The position numbers and the translations under genes were made by a program. From the NCBI GenBank assembly GCA_002786065.1, contig NHNY01000003.1, positions 62,001 to 126,000 of the forward strand: a stretch of 64,000 nt of DNA, read 5' to 3'. Source of the DNA: Microcyclospora pomicola (lineage: Eukaryota; Ascomycota; Dothideomycetes; Capnodiales). The notes under the pieces were generated by a model that did not search any database, was not told the DNA's origin, and was given only the letters and a program-made list of their open reading frames with translations. This document shows, one piece after another, positions 21,610-33,314 of the stretch. Numbering within the stretch: position 1 is the stretch's first letter; every line of letters begins with the position of its first letter.

Positions 21610-23543
21610 CTTTCATCGCAAGGCTAAGACTGATCACCGAGGCTGCTGTATCTTCGCGCGTAAGGGACCGTTGGGATTACGGCGGAGGCATCTTGATGGC
21701 GTTTCACACGGCGGTACTCCTCGTCGCAGTGTTTCTAGCAGAAACCTTGTTCGAAAGACGCCCACCACACCCTCTCCACCATCACGTTCCATGATTCCCC
21801 AGCCCAACGACACTGCGAGCAGGATGTTGATACGGCCTTAGGAAAATTCAAGCATAAATACAAGCGCTCGTGTCACAAGAACCCTGTTCGGGCCAAGCCT
21901 GCGATCCCGTTACTCTACCGCTGTTGAACACGCGCATACATTAAATTGCTTAATGACGTCCAGAGCTAATGGCTTGTAGAGGACTCCTGACTTCACCAGA
22001 TACATTCGAGTATACGGGATTATCAGCCATGACCATTCCAAACACACCGCTTCGTACCACGATCTTCGGGGCTACAATCAGCCCGGATCTTCGCATTATA
22101 AGCATTGAACGACATCGCCTGGACTCAGTGTGCAGTCTCTACTTAAGTATCTATTGATCAAACCGAGCTACAATCTGTGGCACTCTGTCTCAGTACCCCT
22201 TTCCCTCAGGTACTTATTGTGCAGAATTGACACTGGGTCCGGTGTAACAACTTTCGCTTCTTATCAGCTTTCCCAGACCGGCACTATCGAGATTTTATCG
22301 GCTCGCATGCGTCTCAGACAGAGCCTCGTGAATAGAGAGAGCGATCACACCCTATCAAACGTCATATATGTTGTACCGGGGATAAGTCTATATGGCTGAA
22401 ATCATCGCACGATCACCCTATGCTGGTCTCGGTATCTCAACGAGTCTCCGTTATCCGCACGATGACAAGAGTCATTGCCCATAGGCAGGCATGAACTGCT
22501 CTCTGCTGGCAAACGTGAATACCCAAGCTGTCAGGTAAGATGAAGGTAAAATGAAGACTTTTCGATGACACGACTTGGGATACCTTGAGCCTATTGAACA
22601 TGGACAAAACATCTCTGCGATAAACCCACAGGTCTGAGAATGATTCGACGAGCAGAGCACTTCGCGGTTCGTGTTTCCATGATCAAGAAATGGCAATCCG
22701 CTTCAAATGACAGAAATGCAATGTTGATGATACGCCTAGTCACCAGTATGGAGCGGAACTCACAATTCACGTATTGGCATGTCGCATTCATGTCCTCACC
22801 ATTCAAGAATCTGGAAGCTACTTGGACGGATACATCAGACCCAATCACTAGATCTCGGCTCCTTCTCGTTGTTGTCGGGCTTGCTCTTTTCTCGCTTCGT
22901 TCACTTTGTCTAACGAGGCCTTAAGCGGAGTGACTGGATGGAGCTTGTATTACTTGATGGCAGTAGCGCGGTCAGCGAGGACAGCTAGGAGTATGAGCCG
23001 TCGAGTCGTCCAGTATTGGAATACGTACCAGTCGCAGACCATCGCTGCGACCGTCAAGATAGTGAGCACGAACACGCTTTTTGAGAACCCTCCTGCTCTT
23101 GCGGTAGCTGAGCTGAATCGTTCATTCCTGTCAGGCTAAGCTTACTTCTTCCAGTCTTTTCATGCGAACGAATTCCTACCATCCCTAGGATGATTGTGCT
23201 GCTCAATCCGTATCTTCGATGCTCCTCGGGATATTTAGATCTGGGCACTCTCAGCCCATCTAGCGTTTTCACCATCGATCAAGCAACCAGCCTGTTTCGT
23301 AAGCGTCGGCAGGCTGTGCGAATATGTCAGCGAAGCTTCTTTGTCCGTTCGATGATACGACGTGCAAGATTTCTGTCCTCATGAAGACAGAAACGCAAAA
23401 ACTCAAGCTCGAAGACAGCAATGTCGAAAACTGATTTGAAGACAGTTTGGAAAGCAGATAAACCTCATGGCATCTTTCGTACATACTCAGTCGAACTCAT
23501 CGGAGCCCATCCCAACATACTCTCATATCAACATATCACCCAT
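21610..23543. other. Intergenic, divergent promoters
   Basis: This separates the divergent hydrolase and 273-aa genes. Only ORFs below about 95 codons occur, some hydrophobic (near 22850-22920 plus strand and 22970-23110 minus strand), without usable starts or splice chains. No repeat or RNA gene seen. Confidence 0.4.
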
Positions 23544-24365
23544 ATGGCCACCGCACGTTCCGACATGGAGAGCTCAAGCAACACGGAAGCCAGCAATGTA
23601 GCAGAGACTCGTCGCATGTGGTCACTGGACATCTATGATCGCCCACCCGCTACGCCATACCTCCAGCCAGCGAACCTCGCTGTGTCCCATTCCCCTGAAG
23701 CTGAAGCGTCCAGCCCGGCGGCGGCAGATCAAGCTCGCAACAGACTCCAGACGATCCCACGTGCTTCTCCCATTCGACCCGGCACTGCTCTGACAGCAGC
23801 TGATCGCATCTGGATGTACGCTTCAGCCATCGCCCGCCGACGCGGACACCAGGCCTCTCTCATCAAGAACCTCAAGCGCCGCGCCAACGGACTGTTCGAC
23901 AGCGACGAAACAGATCACGCCGGGCCTGTTCCGATCTCCAAGGGCACGCCCTCTCGGATCTCTCGCGTCCACACCGGCAGAGTGAACGCACTGCTGCATC
24001 GTCAGCCCATCCGACGCTTCGTCCACATCACCGCCGCCCTGACGCTCGGCGGCAAGCGCAGCGTCTTCTGCTACAACACGATCCACGGCGGCGACGCAAC
24101 CGACACGCAAAAAGCCCGCGCGATGACGATGCCGCTCCCGGGCGCCAAGGACCGACAGTGGAACACGCCGCATATGGCTGCGAAGAGACGCGTGCCGCGG
24201 CGCGTGCAAGCCATGTTCCTGCGCCAGCGACGATCTCGGTTGTCGGAGGTGATGAATATGCGCGAGATGGAGGCGCTGGAGGTCGAGTCCGAGCCCTCTG
24301 TGGAGTGGAGTGACTGGGTCGATGATGTGAGCGAGTCGTCAGATGCAGCTGAGCGTGACATTTGA
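23544..24365 (+). CDS. Hypothetical basic protein (273 aa)
   Basis: The open frame begins at 23421, but the Met at 23544 (MATARSDMESSS) gives a more typical start. Residues 1-90 are Ser/Ala/Pro-rich and disordered. The middle is Arg-rich with possible helices (ADRIWMYASAIARRRG, IKNLKRRANG), and a basic block (KRRVPRRVQAMFLRQRRS) precedes an acidic C-terminus. Third-position G/C preference in the frame supports coding. No domain is recognised, and the basic/acidic pattern is compatible with a nuclear protein. Confidence 0.6.
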   Translation: MATARSDMESSSNTEASNVAETRRMWSLDIYDRPPATPYLQPANLAVSHSPEAEASSPAAADQARNRLQTIPRASPIRPGTALTAADRIWMYASAIARRRGHQASLIKNLKRRANGLFDSDETDHAGPVPISKGTPSRISRVHTGRVNALLHRQPIRRFVHITAALTLGGKRSVFCYNTIHGGDATDTQKARAMTMPLPGAKDRQWNTPHMAAKRRVPRRVQAMFLRQRRSRLSEVMNMREMEALEVESEPSVEWSDWVDDVSESSDAAERDI

Positions 24366-25078
24366 AGCGGACAGGGATTCGATGGGAGTTATGCAAGACT
24401 GTTCTGTTCTTTGTGCAGTATTCGGATAGGGGTCCTTACGCTTGGAGATGAAGTTTCAGATATATGTCTATCGAAACGCAACATGCTATTCCATCCCACC
24501 AAAACCTGATGTTGTGATCTGGACATGAGTAAGGTACCTGATTACATGAAGTCGATGCTAGGTCTTGTAGACTCCCTCGTCCAGAGATGTCCGGTCGAGA
24601 AAACCCACTCTCTACGGCACTTGGGATCTGGTTCAGTTCAGTCGTCGAGATCAAGTTCCCTCCTTGGTATCAATGAAGACGGACTCGCACGCCCCAAAGA
24701 GAAGGTGCTCCTCCGTCAACAGGACTGCATCAGCATAGAATCAACTCAAGGGTAGAGATGTGTACAGTACAGCTCAATCAAAACAGCCCGCTCCCTGTAA
24801 CACTTTACGTGCAACATCCCAATGATCTGGTCACGAAAATACTGGATTCCAGGATTGAACCGAAGACGAGCTGGGCCTGTACATCAACAGATAGACATAT
24901 ATGCGGAAAGTTGTAGATTGCGGAAGACCAGCGGTGCTTGCGAAAGATTCATTTGAGATTGACAAACATGATGAAAACATTGATCAATATTAGAAGTGAA
25001 ATAATCTGCTTCATGAAAATACATAAGAAATCGTCACGCTATCATTCGTCACACTCTCAAATGCAAATGCTAACGTCT
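24366..25078. other. Intergenic, convergent 3' flanks
   Basis: An AT-richer stretch between the ends of the 273-aa gene and catalase. No supported ORF. Around 24960-25060 the sequence is notably A/T-rich, fitting 3' processing signals for the leftward catalase transcript. Confidence 0.4.
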
Positions 25079-26835
25079 CTAGTTGGAAAGGCCTTTATGG
25101 CTGCCGGCTCTGGGAGCACCGTTGTTGGGTGCAATGCTGGCGGGAGCTACCATGCCATTTGCTGAACGCTTGCTGGCGTCCTTGCTCATTCCATTGTGAG
25201 TGCCGTTGAACTGGAGATTGCTGATGCCGTCGTAGCCCTTGACGCCGGTCGCCTTCTCCAGGCGACTGGCAAGGTCCTCCGAGACCTCACGGAAGATGGC
25301 GATTTGACGCTTGATGATCTCCTCCTTATGGCAGTTGCTCATGTGACCCGAAACGTTGTTGACGAAGCGCTCCTTAGCATCGTCGTCGAACACCTTCTCC
25401 CACAATGCGCGGGGTGCGTTGAAGTCCTCGGGACGGATCTCCGAGAGGAAAGTGACGGCATCGCCGATGAAGTGGCCGTGGATCTTGTCGAGGTCCATGG
25501 TACGCTCGCGGAACTGAATGGGCTGGATGGAGCTGAGGTATGCAGGACGTGATCCTTGGTTGTAGTAGGCCATTGTGCCGTCGCGCTGGAAGTTGGCGAT
25601 ACGGTATGGGGTGCGAGGAGAGTTTACTGGCAGTTGTTGGTAGTTCACACCAATACGGTGGCGGTGAGTGTCTGGGTAAGAGAACAGACGAGACTGGTAA
25701 ACAGGGTCGGCAGATGGCTCAATTCCCGGGGGAACGTGTGCCGGGTTGAAAGCAATTTGCTCGATCTCGGCGAAGTAGTTCTGGACGTTCTCATTCAAGA
25801 AGAACTCACCAACCTTGCGCAGTGGGTACTTGGATTGTGGCCAGACGTGTGTCAAGTCGAACACGTTGAGACCGTCCTTCTCCCATGCCTCCTCGGCTTG
25901 CTTGGGAGTCATGGTTTGCCACATGACATCCCAGCCTGGGTAGTCACCCTTCTCGATGGCGAAGTACAAGTCCTTCTGCGAGTAGTCGGGGGAGTAATTC
26001 GCTGAGTCTTCCTGGGTGATGAAAGCTGTGCCCTGCTTGCTCTTCATGTGCATCTGTCCGTACACCCACTCGCCCTTCTTGTTGACAAGCTTCTGAGTGT
26101 GTCCGGTGTAGCCGTGCATCTTTCGCCAGCCGTCAGGGATACCACGATCACCCATGAGGATCATGACCTGGTGAACTGACTCCGGGTTCTGGGAGAGGTA
26201 GTCCCAGAACATGGTCGAGTCGTCGGCGTGGGTCATGTGTGTGGCGGGGTCACGCTTCTGGGTGTGGATGAAGTGTGGGAATTTGGCGGCATCACGCAGG
26301 AAGAAGACTGGGGTGTTGTTGGCAACGACGTCTATTGACTTGTCAGCATGGAACATCAAATGGGAGTCTCAAGTCTCGGCTTACCCCAGTTTCCCTCGTC
26401 TGTGCGGAACTTGACTGAGAAGCCTCGTGGATCACGGGCACAATCGTGTGAGCCGGACTCGCCACCAACAGTGCTGAATCTCACGGAAATTGGGCACTTC
26501 TTGCCAGCTTGGAAGATGTCGGACATGCAGAGGTCGTCCATTGGGTCGGTGGTCTGGTAGTAGCCGTGGGCTCCTCCACCCTTGGCGTGCACTACTCGCT
26601 CGGGGATACGCTCGCGGTCGAAGTGTGAGAGGAGGTCGATGAGGTGAAAGTCCTGGAGGAGAAGAGGACCGTTCTCGCCGACACGCTGTGACTCGTATGG
26701 GTGAGGCATGGGCACGCCATTGCTGGTCGTGTACAAGGTCTCCTGTGCGGTGGCATTGCGGTCGTCGTTGTAGTCGCGGTGGATGTCACCGGTCTTGTTG
26801 CCGTCTGGCGCAGTTGCTGTAGCAGAGGGAGCCAT
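25079..26835 (-). CDS. Monofunctional heme catalase (567 aa)
   Basis: The enzyme breaks hydrogen peroxide into water and oxygen. Exon 1 is 26835-26385 and exon 2 is 26331-25079, with a 53-nt intron (donor GTAAGC) that restores the conserved GNWDVVANN block. The catalytic His is in [13 protein letters not shown] (residue 83), the distal Asn is in the GNW block, and [13 protein letters not shown] is present. The heme-ligand region is [17 protein letters not shown] with the proximal Tyr. The length matches the small-subunit clade. The C-terminus ends HKGLSN, not a canonical SKL-type peroxisomal signal, and there is no signal peptide. Cytosolic location or a non-canonical import route is therefore inferred. 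Confidence 0.95.
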
Positions 26836-28060
26836 ATTGGTTGTGTATGACTGAGATTGTGTACGATGTGTGTGTGAGATGGAGGAAAGAATGGTCTTCA
26901 GGGATCTGGGAAGTCTTATATTCGCTTTGCCACTTGGGTATGCGTACCTACCTTAGCCATATCATCATCATCGCGTTCCAAGCAATCATGACGCAGCTGA
27001 TGTTAGCATTGAAAGCGAGTTGATGATTGGTGCATATGCTGGGGCCCGTCCCGCACTAATGCTTGATCGAAGATTTCGCAGCACATCACGCTCGGCGGCA
27101 TCTCGCGTTGTGCGGTCCGTCAGTTTCTTATCTGACTTCGCGTGCAGTCGCGCCGCCACATCATCGATCGCAGTGGGTGTTGCCTCGCAATCGTGAAAGA
27201 TGTGAAGTGGAGGGGCAGGGTCTTCGACGCTATGACCTCATCATTGACTTCACCTGGATAAATTCGAAGAGCATTTTCACATTCGTTCCTCGGGCCAAGT
27301 AAAATATCGATACCAGTGATCACCACCTCGCATGACCTGCTTCTGCATGGCGGGCCAAACGACATACAAGACACGGCAAAGTAAGGCGATGCATACAGTG
27401 GCGAAGGGGATGAGGCGAGCACCAGGCAACGAAAACTGGGGTCGGCGCACGTGAGCATTGACCTCACCTGCTGTGGCGGTCAAGATCGTTGATACTCCAG
27501 CCCCTGCTAGTCTTGGCTGGTGCGAATGTGCGCCAACGAGAAGGTTAGGGTTATGTTGCAGTGACAGGTTGATAGCTCGTTACTGCTGAGACCCGTGAAG
27601 AGGCATGAACGACGCCGCCGATTTTGCCGGGAGCTCAGCTCGGCATTGGTGTCGAAGTTTGTCTCGATGTTGACCGTTGTTCCGTGCCTTTCGATCCAGT
27701 GACTAGCTCGCTGATACATGTATGTATGGTGAATCTATATGAACAGTTGCCGGGCTGGCGGATTCAGGTGATGATCTTTCCCCTTCGCCACCAGCCATCA
27801 AGTGCTACTCTGGTAACCATGTTCAGCCTCATCGTTTCAACTCTGGAAAGTAAGCTTCATAGATTTGATATTGCGACACCAATCAGCACGAAAGTAGATT
27901 GGACTTTGAAAAATCAGGGTCAAGTATAGACTAACACGAAAGTACCGTTCTGATCTACCCCTATCGACTTCCAACCGCAATCCCTGAGCTATGAAACGAA
28001 AATCATCGAGGGCGGTCTAAACACAGTCCCACCCAAGCCATCGGAGAACAACAGCAGCGT
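26836..28060. other. Catalase promoter and PHO89 3' flank
   Basis: The first several hundred bases are the catalase upstream region. A CACGTG hexamer occurs near 27445. No supported gene; ORFs at 27120-27483 and 27624-27929 lack domain or start support. Confidence 0.4.
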
Positions 28061-30066
28061 TTAGTTGAAGTGAGGAGCGTTGAGCAAGATGCCCGTCAAC
28101 ACTCCAGCCAAGGTGCCAGCGACAGGGATGGTCATGACCCACGAGAAGGCCAGCAGGCCGACTCGCTGGAAGTTGACGGCCTTGAGGGTGCCGTTGCAGA
28201 GACCGACACCGACGGTCGCGCCTGTGATGCACATCGAAGTGGAGACCGGGAGGGCGTACTGGGAGAAGATAAGGACGGTGAGGGCAGCTCCCATTTCCAT
28301 CGAACATCCGCGAGACGGTGAGTGGTAGGTGATCTTGTTGCCCATGACTGGGAGATGTCAGCATGCGAGTCGGAAGAGAGGGAGACGACTACGATTCAAC
28401 GTACCTTTCATGATGTTGTAGCCGTACGTGATGAGTCCGATAGAGATGGTAGCGGAAAGTACTGCAAGTTGCCAGATGGGCACTGGGGATTTGGCAGCGG
28501 CGGCATTCCCGGTAGACCAAGCAGAGTAGATCACAGCCCATGGACCGACCGAGTTACCGATATCGTTGGCGCCGTGAGCGAAAGAAGCGGTGCAGGCAGT
28601 CAGGATTTGCACGAAAGAGTAGGTGTGTTCGACCTCGTTGGGGTACTTGGTGGCGTGGGCATAGACACGCTCCATTCTTTTACCCTCGGGCGTGCCTGAG
28701 ATACCCGTTTGGGCGGCGTGGATGTCATAGTTCAGGCCATACAGCGCGCCGACAATGATCATGGCTGGGATACGTTTAAGAGCGATGGCCATGTTGTGGC
28801 GCTCGTAGATCTGACCAGGACCCATCGGGTTCTCGTGAAGGAAGCGCATTGCCCAGCCGAACACTCCCCGCTTCTTGCGCATGTTGGCGTGCATACGCTC
28901 TTGTCCTCGGTGCATGAGCTGCCTGTAGTCAAGCTTCTCACGTTCGATCTCCACAATCCGGAGATCCTTCTCGCCAACCTGCGATGTTGCCATGTGGTCC
29001 ACAGCTGTCTCCTCGGAGGAGCTATCTCTGTCGGTCTGCATATCCTCCTCTTGAACGACAGCATAGTTGGGGACGTTGGCCACTTCGGAGTCCAAGGGAG
29101 CTGGACGGCGGAAGAGCAATGGGCCCTGGATAAAGTGCCACCATTTCAAGGTGTTGTCCTTCTTGATGACCTTGGCATGGACGTATGGAACGAAGAAGAG
29201 GGCCGAGAGAAGACACACTCCTGCGCCGGTTCCAAGAGTAACGGCAACAATGTACTCCGCAGGCTTCTTGTTCAATCCGAGGTTTGGTGAGCCCTTGTAC
29301 ACGACAGATAGCGTGCAGATGGTACCGGCGACGAGGAAGAAGAAGGGGGAGGTGTATACCGCCCAGTTGATCGGGTTCCTGCGAACGTGGACCACCAGCT
29401 TGATCAGCATGAAGATGATCGCACCAAAGCAAGCAGCACCGGCAGGGGCCATGGCTAGGCCGGCAAAGATGGCGGAGAGACCCTTGCCCTTGTTCCATCC
29501 CCATTGCACGTTAGAAGCACCAGCAGTAGCCACACCAACACCAGCGATGGCGGAGATCAAGGAGTAGGTGGAGGAGACGTGAGCGGAGTGACGAGTGCAC
29601 CACATGACCCAAGACGATGCGGCAGCGAGGGCGCAGGTGAATGCCAGCATCTGTACGCCAGGGTTGCCATCGAAAGTAGCGAGGGGAATGATGCCGTTCT
29701 GTCGAAGTCAACATCGATTCCGGCTTTGGCATGGAAAAGGGGGACCGACCTTGATTGTATCTGCAGTCCGCGCTCCTACCGTAATTGCTCCTGTCATCTC
29801 ACAGATCGTTCCAAGTACCATAGCCCTGTACATCTTAGCCTCGTGGATCGACCTGATCAGGAGCTGGAGACTCACCATCGATACGAGATGGATCTCGACG
29901 AAACACTGGTAGCCCATGCGTTTGCGACATCGTCTGATGACTGCGGTAAGCATTGATAACATTGACGGAGGTATCAATCTGACTTACTGGCACCGTTGTT
30001 GAACGCATCAAGAAGGGCGAAGAACGTCCCAATCGCAAAGATGTACGTGTATTCGGAGAGAACCAT
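28061..30066 (-). CDS. PHO89: Sodium/phosphate symporter, PiT family (PHO89-like, 597 aa)
   Basis: The gene encodes a plasma-membrane high-affinity phosphate importer driven by sodium. There are five exons: 30066-29988, 29933-29876, 29825-29750, 29698-28405 and 28347-28061; all introns are about 50 nt and phases agree. The two inverted PiT signatures are present: GANDVANAWATSV, spliced from exons 1-2, and AHGANDIGNSVGPWAV. The C-terminal HSPSRGCSMEMGAA and GATVGVGLCNG blocks match yeast Pho89 and Neurospora pho-4. A large hydrophilic loop lies in the middle of exon 4 (DRDSSSEETAVDH and a Arg/Lys-rich stretch), as usual in the family. A CACGTG palindrome 255 nt upstream suggests phosphate-starvation control. 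Confidence 0.94.
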
Positions 30067-31307
30067 GGTTTTGGTCGAGCAGTGACAAGGGATGATCTCG
30101 GGAGAATTGAAGTCGCGAGATCTCTGGATCTTCGTAGTTCTCTATCTACCTCTCTCTCTACTTCACGACGTCTACAAGGCATATTATATGCTCGTCCCAC
30201 CCTCGCCATCCCTACGCACCGAACATTCGACACTCTGGTCTGCCCAGCAAGCCCAGAGACGAGGAAGTTCTCCATCTCACGAGACGCTCGACCATCTGAG
30301 AAATGAGGTCGCGACATTGACCCACGTGGGAGCGAATGGCCAAGAAGGAACTCTTGTGCAAAGCTCCAAGCCTTGGCCGGGGAGTTGGCAGACGAACAGA
30401 AATGTCACTTTCTGGTCGAGCGGTGGTCCCGTCCGCTCATGATCAGGCAAGATGGCGCGTGATGGCGGCAGCGGTGCTCTCACCACCGTACCCGGTCATA
30501 CGCACAGTAACGGACATGTACGCCGAAGTAGTTGGATGCGCCGAAGTCTGGCAGTCTAGAAGTTCTTGGAGTCGGCTTGGCGGGCGTGGCTGCGCCTCTA
30601 CAGCGGCAGCTTGAGTTTTTCTGAGGCAGTGCGGTCCAGCATTCCAGATTCTCATACGGCGTGTAGGAAGTTCTCATTGAAAGCCTGTTATACGTGCTGC
30701 CAGAGTCGTCGTTGATCAGCTTGGCTCGGTCGCAAGTGAGGAAGGATGAACGTGGACTTGAAGCAGCGGATGTAGTCGTATGAGCCATGTGTCCGCCAAG
30801 GGAACGTGGCTAGCGTGTTGCCAATGTCAATGTCCAGCAACCAATCGATACATCACTTGTGCACGACCTGGTTGCTTCCATTGTTTGACTGATATCTGAG
30901 ATTATTGTGGTCGCACATGTGCATCGCGAGAATCTTGTCGGGCCGAACATTGTATCGACACCCGGCATACGTCTGCGCACGTGAGCGTCGAACGAGCAGA
31001 CAGGCGGTCAAAACTATCCTGCAACGGTTGGGTTGGTTCATGACATGTGCTACATACTCTACACTACAGCTACACTCCATCTTAAGCATGTTGGCATCTT
31101 TGATCGCTTCGGCCAACAGGTCAAAACTTGAGCGAGTGCCTCTCTCGTTTCGATCCCATTCTCATCATGCGTGCTTACCTCCAATGCATAAAAGCAGTCC
31201 TCATCACTCATAGCGAAGACAATCTCTTGCTTGATTCGCTCAAAGTCGCACTGATTTCCGAGTCCAGAGTGGAACGCCAATATCAAACGCTAATTCATCG
31301 CAGAACG
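30067..31307. other. PHO89 promoter region and 3' flank of the 449-aa gene
   Basis: This contains a perfect CCCACGTGGG (30321-30330) and another CACGTG (30978-30983). No supported gene. The 102-codon minus ORF at 30480-30788 has no domain. Confidence 0.45.
30321..30330. promoter_or_regulatory. CACGTG palindrome, candidate Pho4/NUC-1 site
   Basis: The sequence CCCACGTGGG is a perfect 10-bp palindrome, 255 nt upstream of the PHO89 ATG. The bHLH regulators Pho4 (yeast) and NUC-1 (Neurospora) bind CACGTG before phosphate-permease genes. Function here is inferred from the core and the target gene. Confidence 0.6.
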
Positions 31308-32657
31308 CTAGTCGAAATCACTGTCGGCTCCTCGTCGATAGCCACCTTCCCGCCTTGTCTTTCCCTGACCTTTACGAGGTGAGCTTTGTCGGCTGGTATC
31401 GCTTCGAGGACGTCCTTCGCGTGAGTGGCGGGGTACCTCCGTATAGCGAGGGTTCTCGGTGGCGTGTGGGCGGTACTCGTCGTAGTAGCTGCTCGAGCGC
31501 TGTCCGGACGAGACATGGCTACCGGTGTACACGGTACTAAGCACCTCTGAAGCAGGACCGGTGTTGTAGGAGAAGTCTCTGGTTTCGCGTTTGCGTGGCG
31601 AGGCAGATCGGCTGGAGTCACGACGAGTTTTGTGGTGGCTGGCTGCTGGTTTGGAAGGGTTTGCGCTGGTCCTTGGTGGAGCATGCGATGGCGGTGGTGG
31701 GGCGCTGTTCTCGCGTGCCAATGCCGCTGCTGCTTCTTCGGCATCCTTCTTCCACCGTCGCTCCATGCGCGCGGCGTCTTCGCGGGCTTTACGTTCAGCG
31801 CGTTCCTTCTCACGGTCCTGGCGTTTCTGGACCAAGGGTTCGGAAGAGAGGTCGGTCATAGTCTCGGAGTAGTTGGTGTCGGAGTCAAAGTGGCTTCCAT
31901 CAGCGATACGGTTAAGCCCACCCACCCGAGCAGGCTTCTCTTTCTTGTATTGCTGAACGTCGCGATCTTGGTAACGTTTCGAGTGATGTGCTGGACTATA
32001 GTCTGCTTCCGTCCGTACTTCAGTCATGTCGGTAACAGTCTCGGCAGGAAACGACTCCGTCATGTAATCGTCGCTGTAGAGGATGCTGTGTGTCTTTGCC
32101 CAACCTCGCTTGGCCAACACACCCTTACGACCCTTCTCATCCCGGCCGACAACCGATCGAGCCGCTTGTTTCTGCCATTTGTAACGCTGTGTTCCGGCGA
32201 TGGTGCTACCACCCAACTTAGTACTCTTCGTCGCATTCGACAAGGTCTTTCCATCCGGACCTTTCCGCCGCAGCACCGTCGACTTGTAGTCATCCCAGTC
32301 TCCTTCTTGGAAGTGAAAGCCGCCGTTCTTCGCCCAGAAGAAGAACCAAAGACTCGCAATGACCATGCCAGCGCCGATGATGGCGAACAGTGCGATGAAC
32401 CCGGCGTTGTTGAAGTTCTCGGGCGCTTGGGTGCCTTGACCATGGACGAAGGTCGTTGTTGTGGATGTATCATCACGGGGTATGAGGGCGCTGAATCTCG
32501 CAAGAGGTGACATGTCTCGTGCTGTAGCAGTATCCTCGCTGCGAGAATCAAGTTTCAGAGCATAGGCTGCGGTTTCGACAAGATCCGATCGTGCGGATGC
32601 TGTGGAGCGCTGGAACTGGGCAGTCAAGAAGGCTATGATCGGTGGAAGTGGTGCCAT
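31308..32657 (-). CDS. Single-pass membrane protein with long charged tail (449 aa)
   Basis: Single exon. The first 80 residues are Ser/Thr-rich and probably luminal or extracellular. One helix at about 84-108 (AGFIALFAIIGAGMVIASLWFFFW) follows. Directly after it is a motif, GDWDDYKSTVLRRKGPDGKT, that I associate with an unnamed conserved ascomycete family. The remaining cytosolic tail is highly charged, with a probable coiled coil (KRQDREKERAERKAREDAAR), Pro/Ser-rich stretches and an acidic end. No catalytic motif is visible. A tethering or scaffold role is conceivable only from layout. Confidence 0.8.
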   Translation of the reverse strand: MAPLPPIIAFLTAQFQRSTASARSDLVETAAYALKLDSRSEDTATARDMSPLARFSALIPRDDTSTTTTFVHGQGTQAPENFNNAGFIALFAIIGAGMVIASLWFFFWAKNGGFHFQEGDWDDYKSTVLRRKGPDGKTLSNATKSTKLGGSTIAGTQRYKWQKQAARSVVGRDEKGRKGVLAKRGWAKTHSILYSDDYMTESFPAETVTDMTEVRTEADYSPAHHSKRYQDRDVQQYKKEKPARVGGLNRIADGSHFDSDTNYSETMTDLSSEPLVQKRQDREKERAERKAREDAARMERRWKKDAEEAAAALARENSAPPPPSHAPPRTSANPSKPAASHHKTRRDSSRSASPRKRETRDFSYNTGPASEVLSTVYTGSHVSSGQRSSSYYDEYRPHATENPRYTEVPRHSREGRPRSDTSRQSSPRKGQGKTRREGGYRRGADSDFD

Positions 32658-33314
32658 TGTAGAGTCGCTGTAAGCTCAGCGAGCGGATAGTTTAGTGGTG
32701 GACGCCAGTCGCTTGCTCCTTGTCTGGGACTGGTATCGCAGGAAATCTATGATCAAAACTCCAGTATCCGATATCCATATGCCAGAGTGAGTGTAAAGAT
32801 GCTCAGAAACGAAGCATCTCTCGAGGTAGAGAGTGTAAAGACTCGTAATGGTGAAGGTTGTGCTGGTGTCAGCCACCCAGATTCTGGATAAATGCGATGG
32901 CTGAGGTGACGACACACCACAACACTGCGCTTTGACATAGCAACCAGGGTACTTGTGGCCTGAGGCACACACCATTGCCGCCCATCTTCGACTACATCAA
33001 TGACTTCCCTTCTCGCGAAACATATACTACCAAGTAACACAAGATAGACCTGTCCAGGTTATTGCTCCACGTCCACACGTGTGGCGCGTATGAACGCAAT
33101 GCTAATCAGCACACCCGATAGGGGTTCGAGACCTGCGCCTCTCGATCACCAAAGCTCTACCTAAACATAATGCAGGTGCCTACCAACAGCATATCCCAGG
33201 TAACCCAGCTTCTTTATATCTCACGCCCGGACTCTCCTTTCTCGCTCCATTCAAGAAGATCCTCCTCTTCTCTTCTCCTCCCAACCAAAAGACAAACAGA
33301 CCAATCCCCCCAAA
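32658..33314. other. Divergent promoter region
   Basis: This lies between the leftward 449-aa gene and the rightward 2EXR gene. A TTTATATC element near 33215 and a following CT-rich tract look like the core promoter of the rightward gene. A B-box-like GGTTCGAGACC at 33122-33132 is not part of a foldable tRNA. Confidence 0.45.

Noticed and set aside
33100-33160. tRNA-like B box (GGTTCGAGACC)
   Set aside because: The T stem pairs poorly, the anticodon arm does not fold, and no acceptor stem is found.
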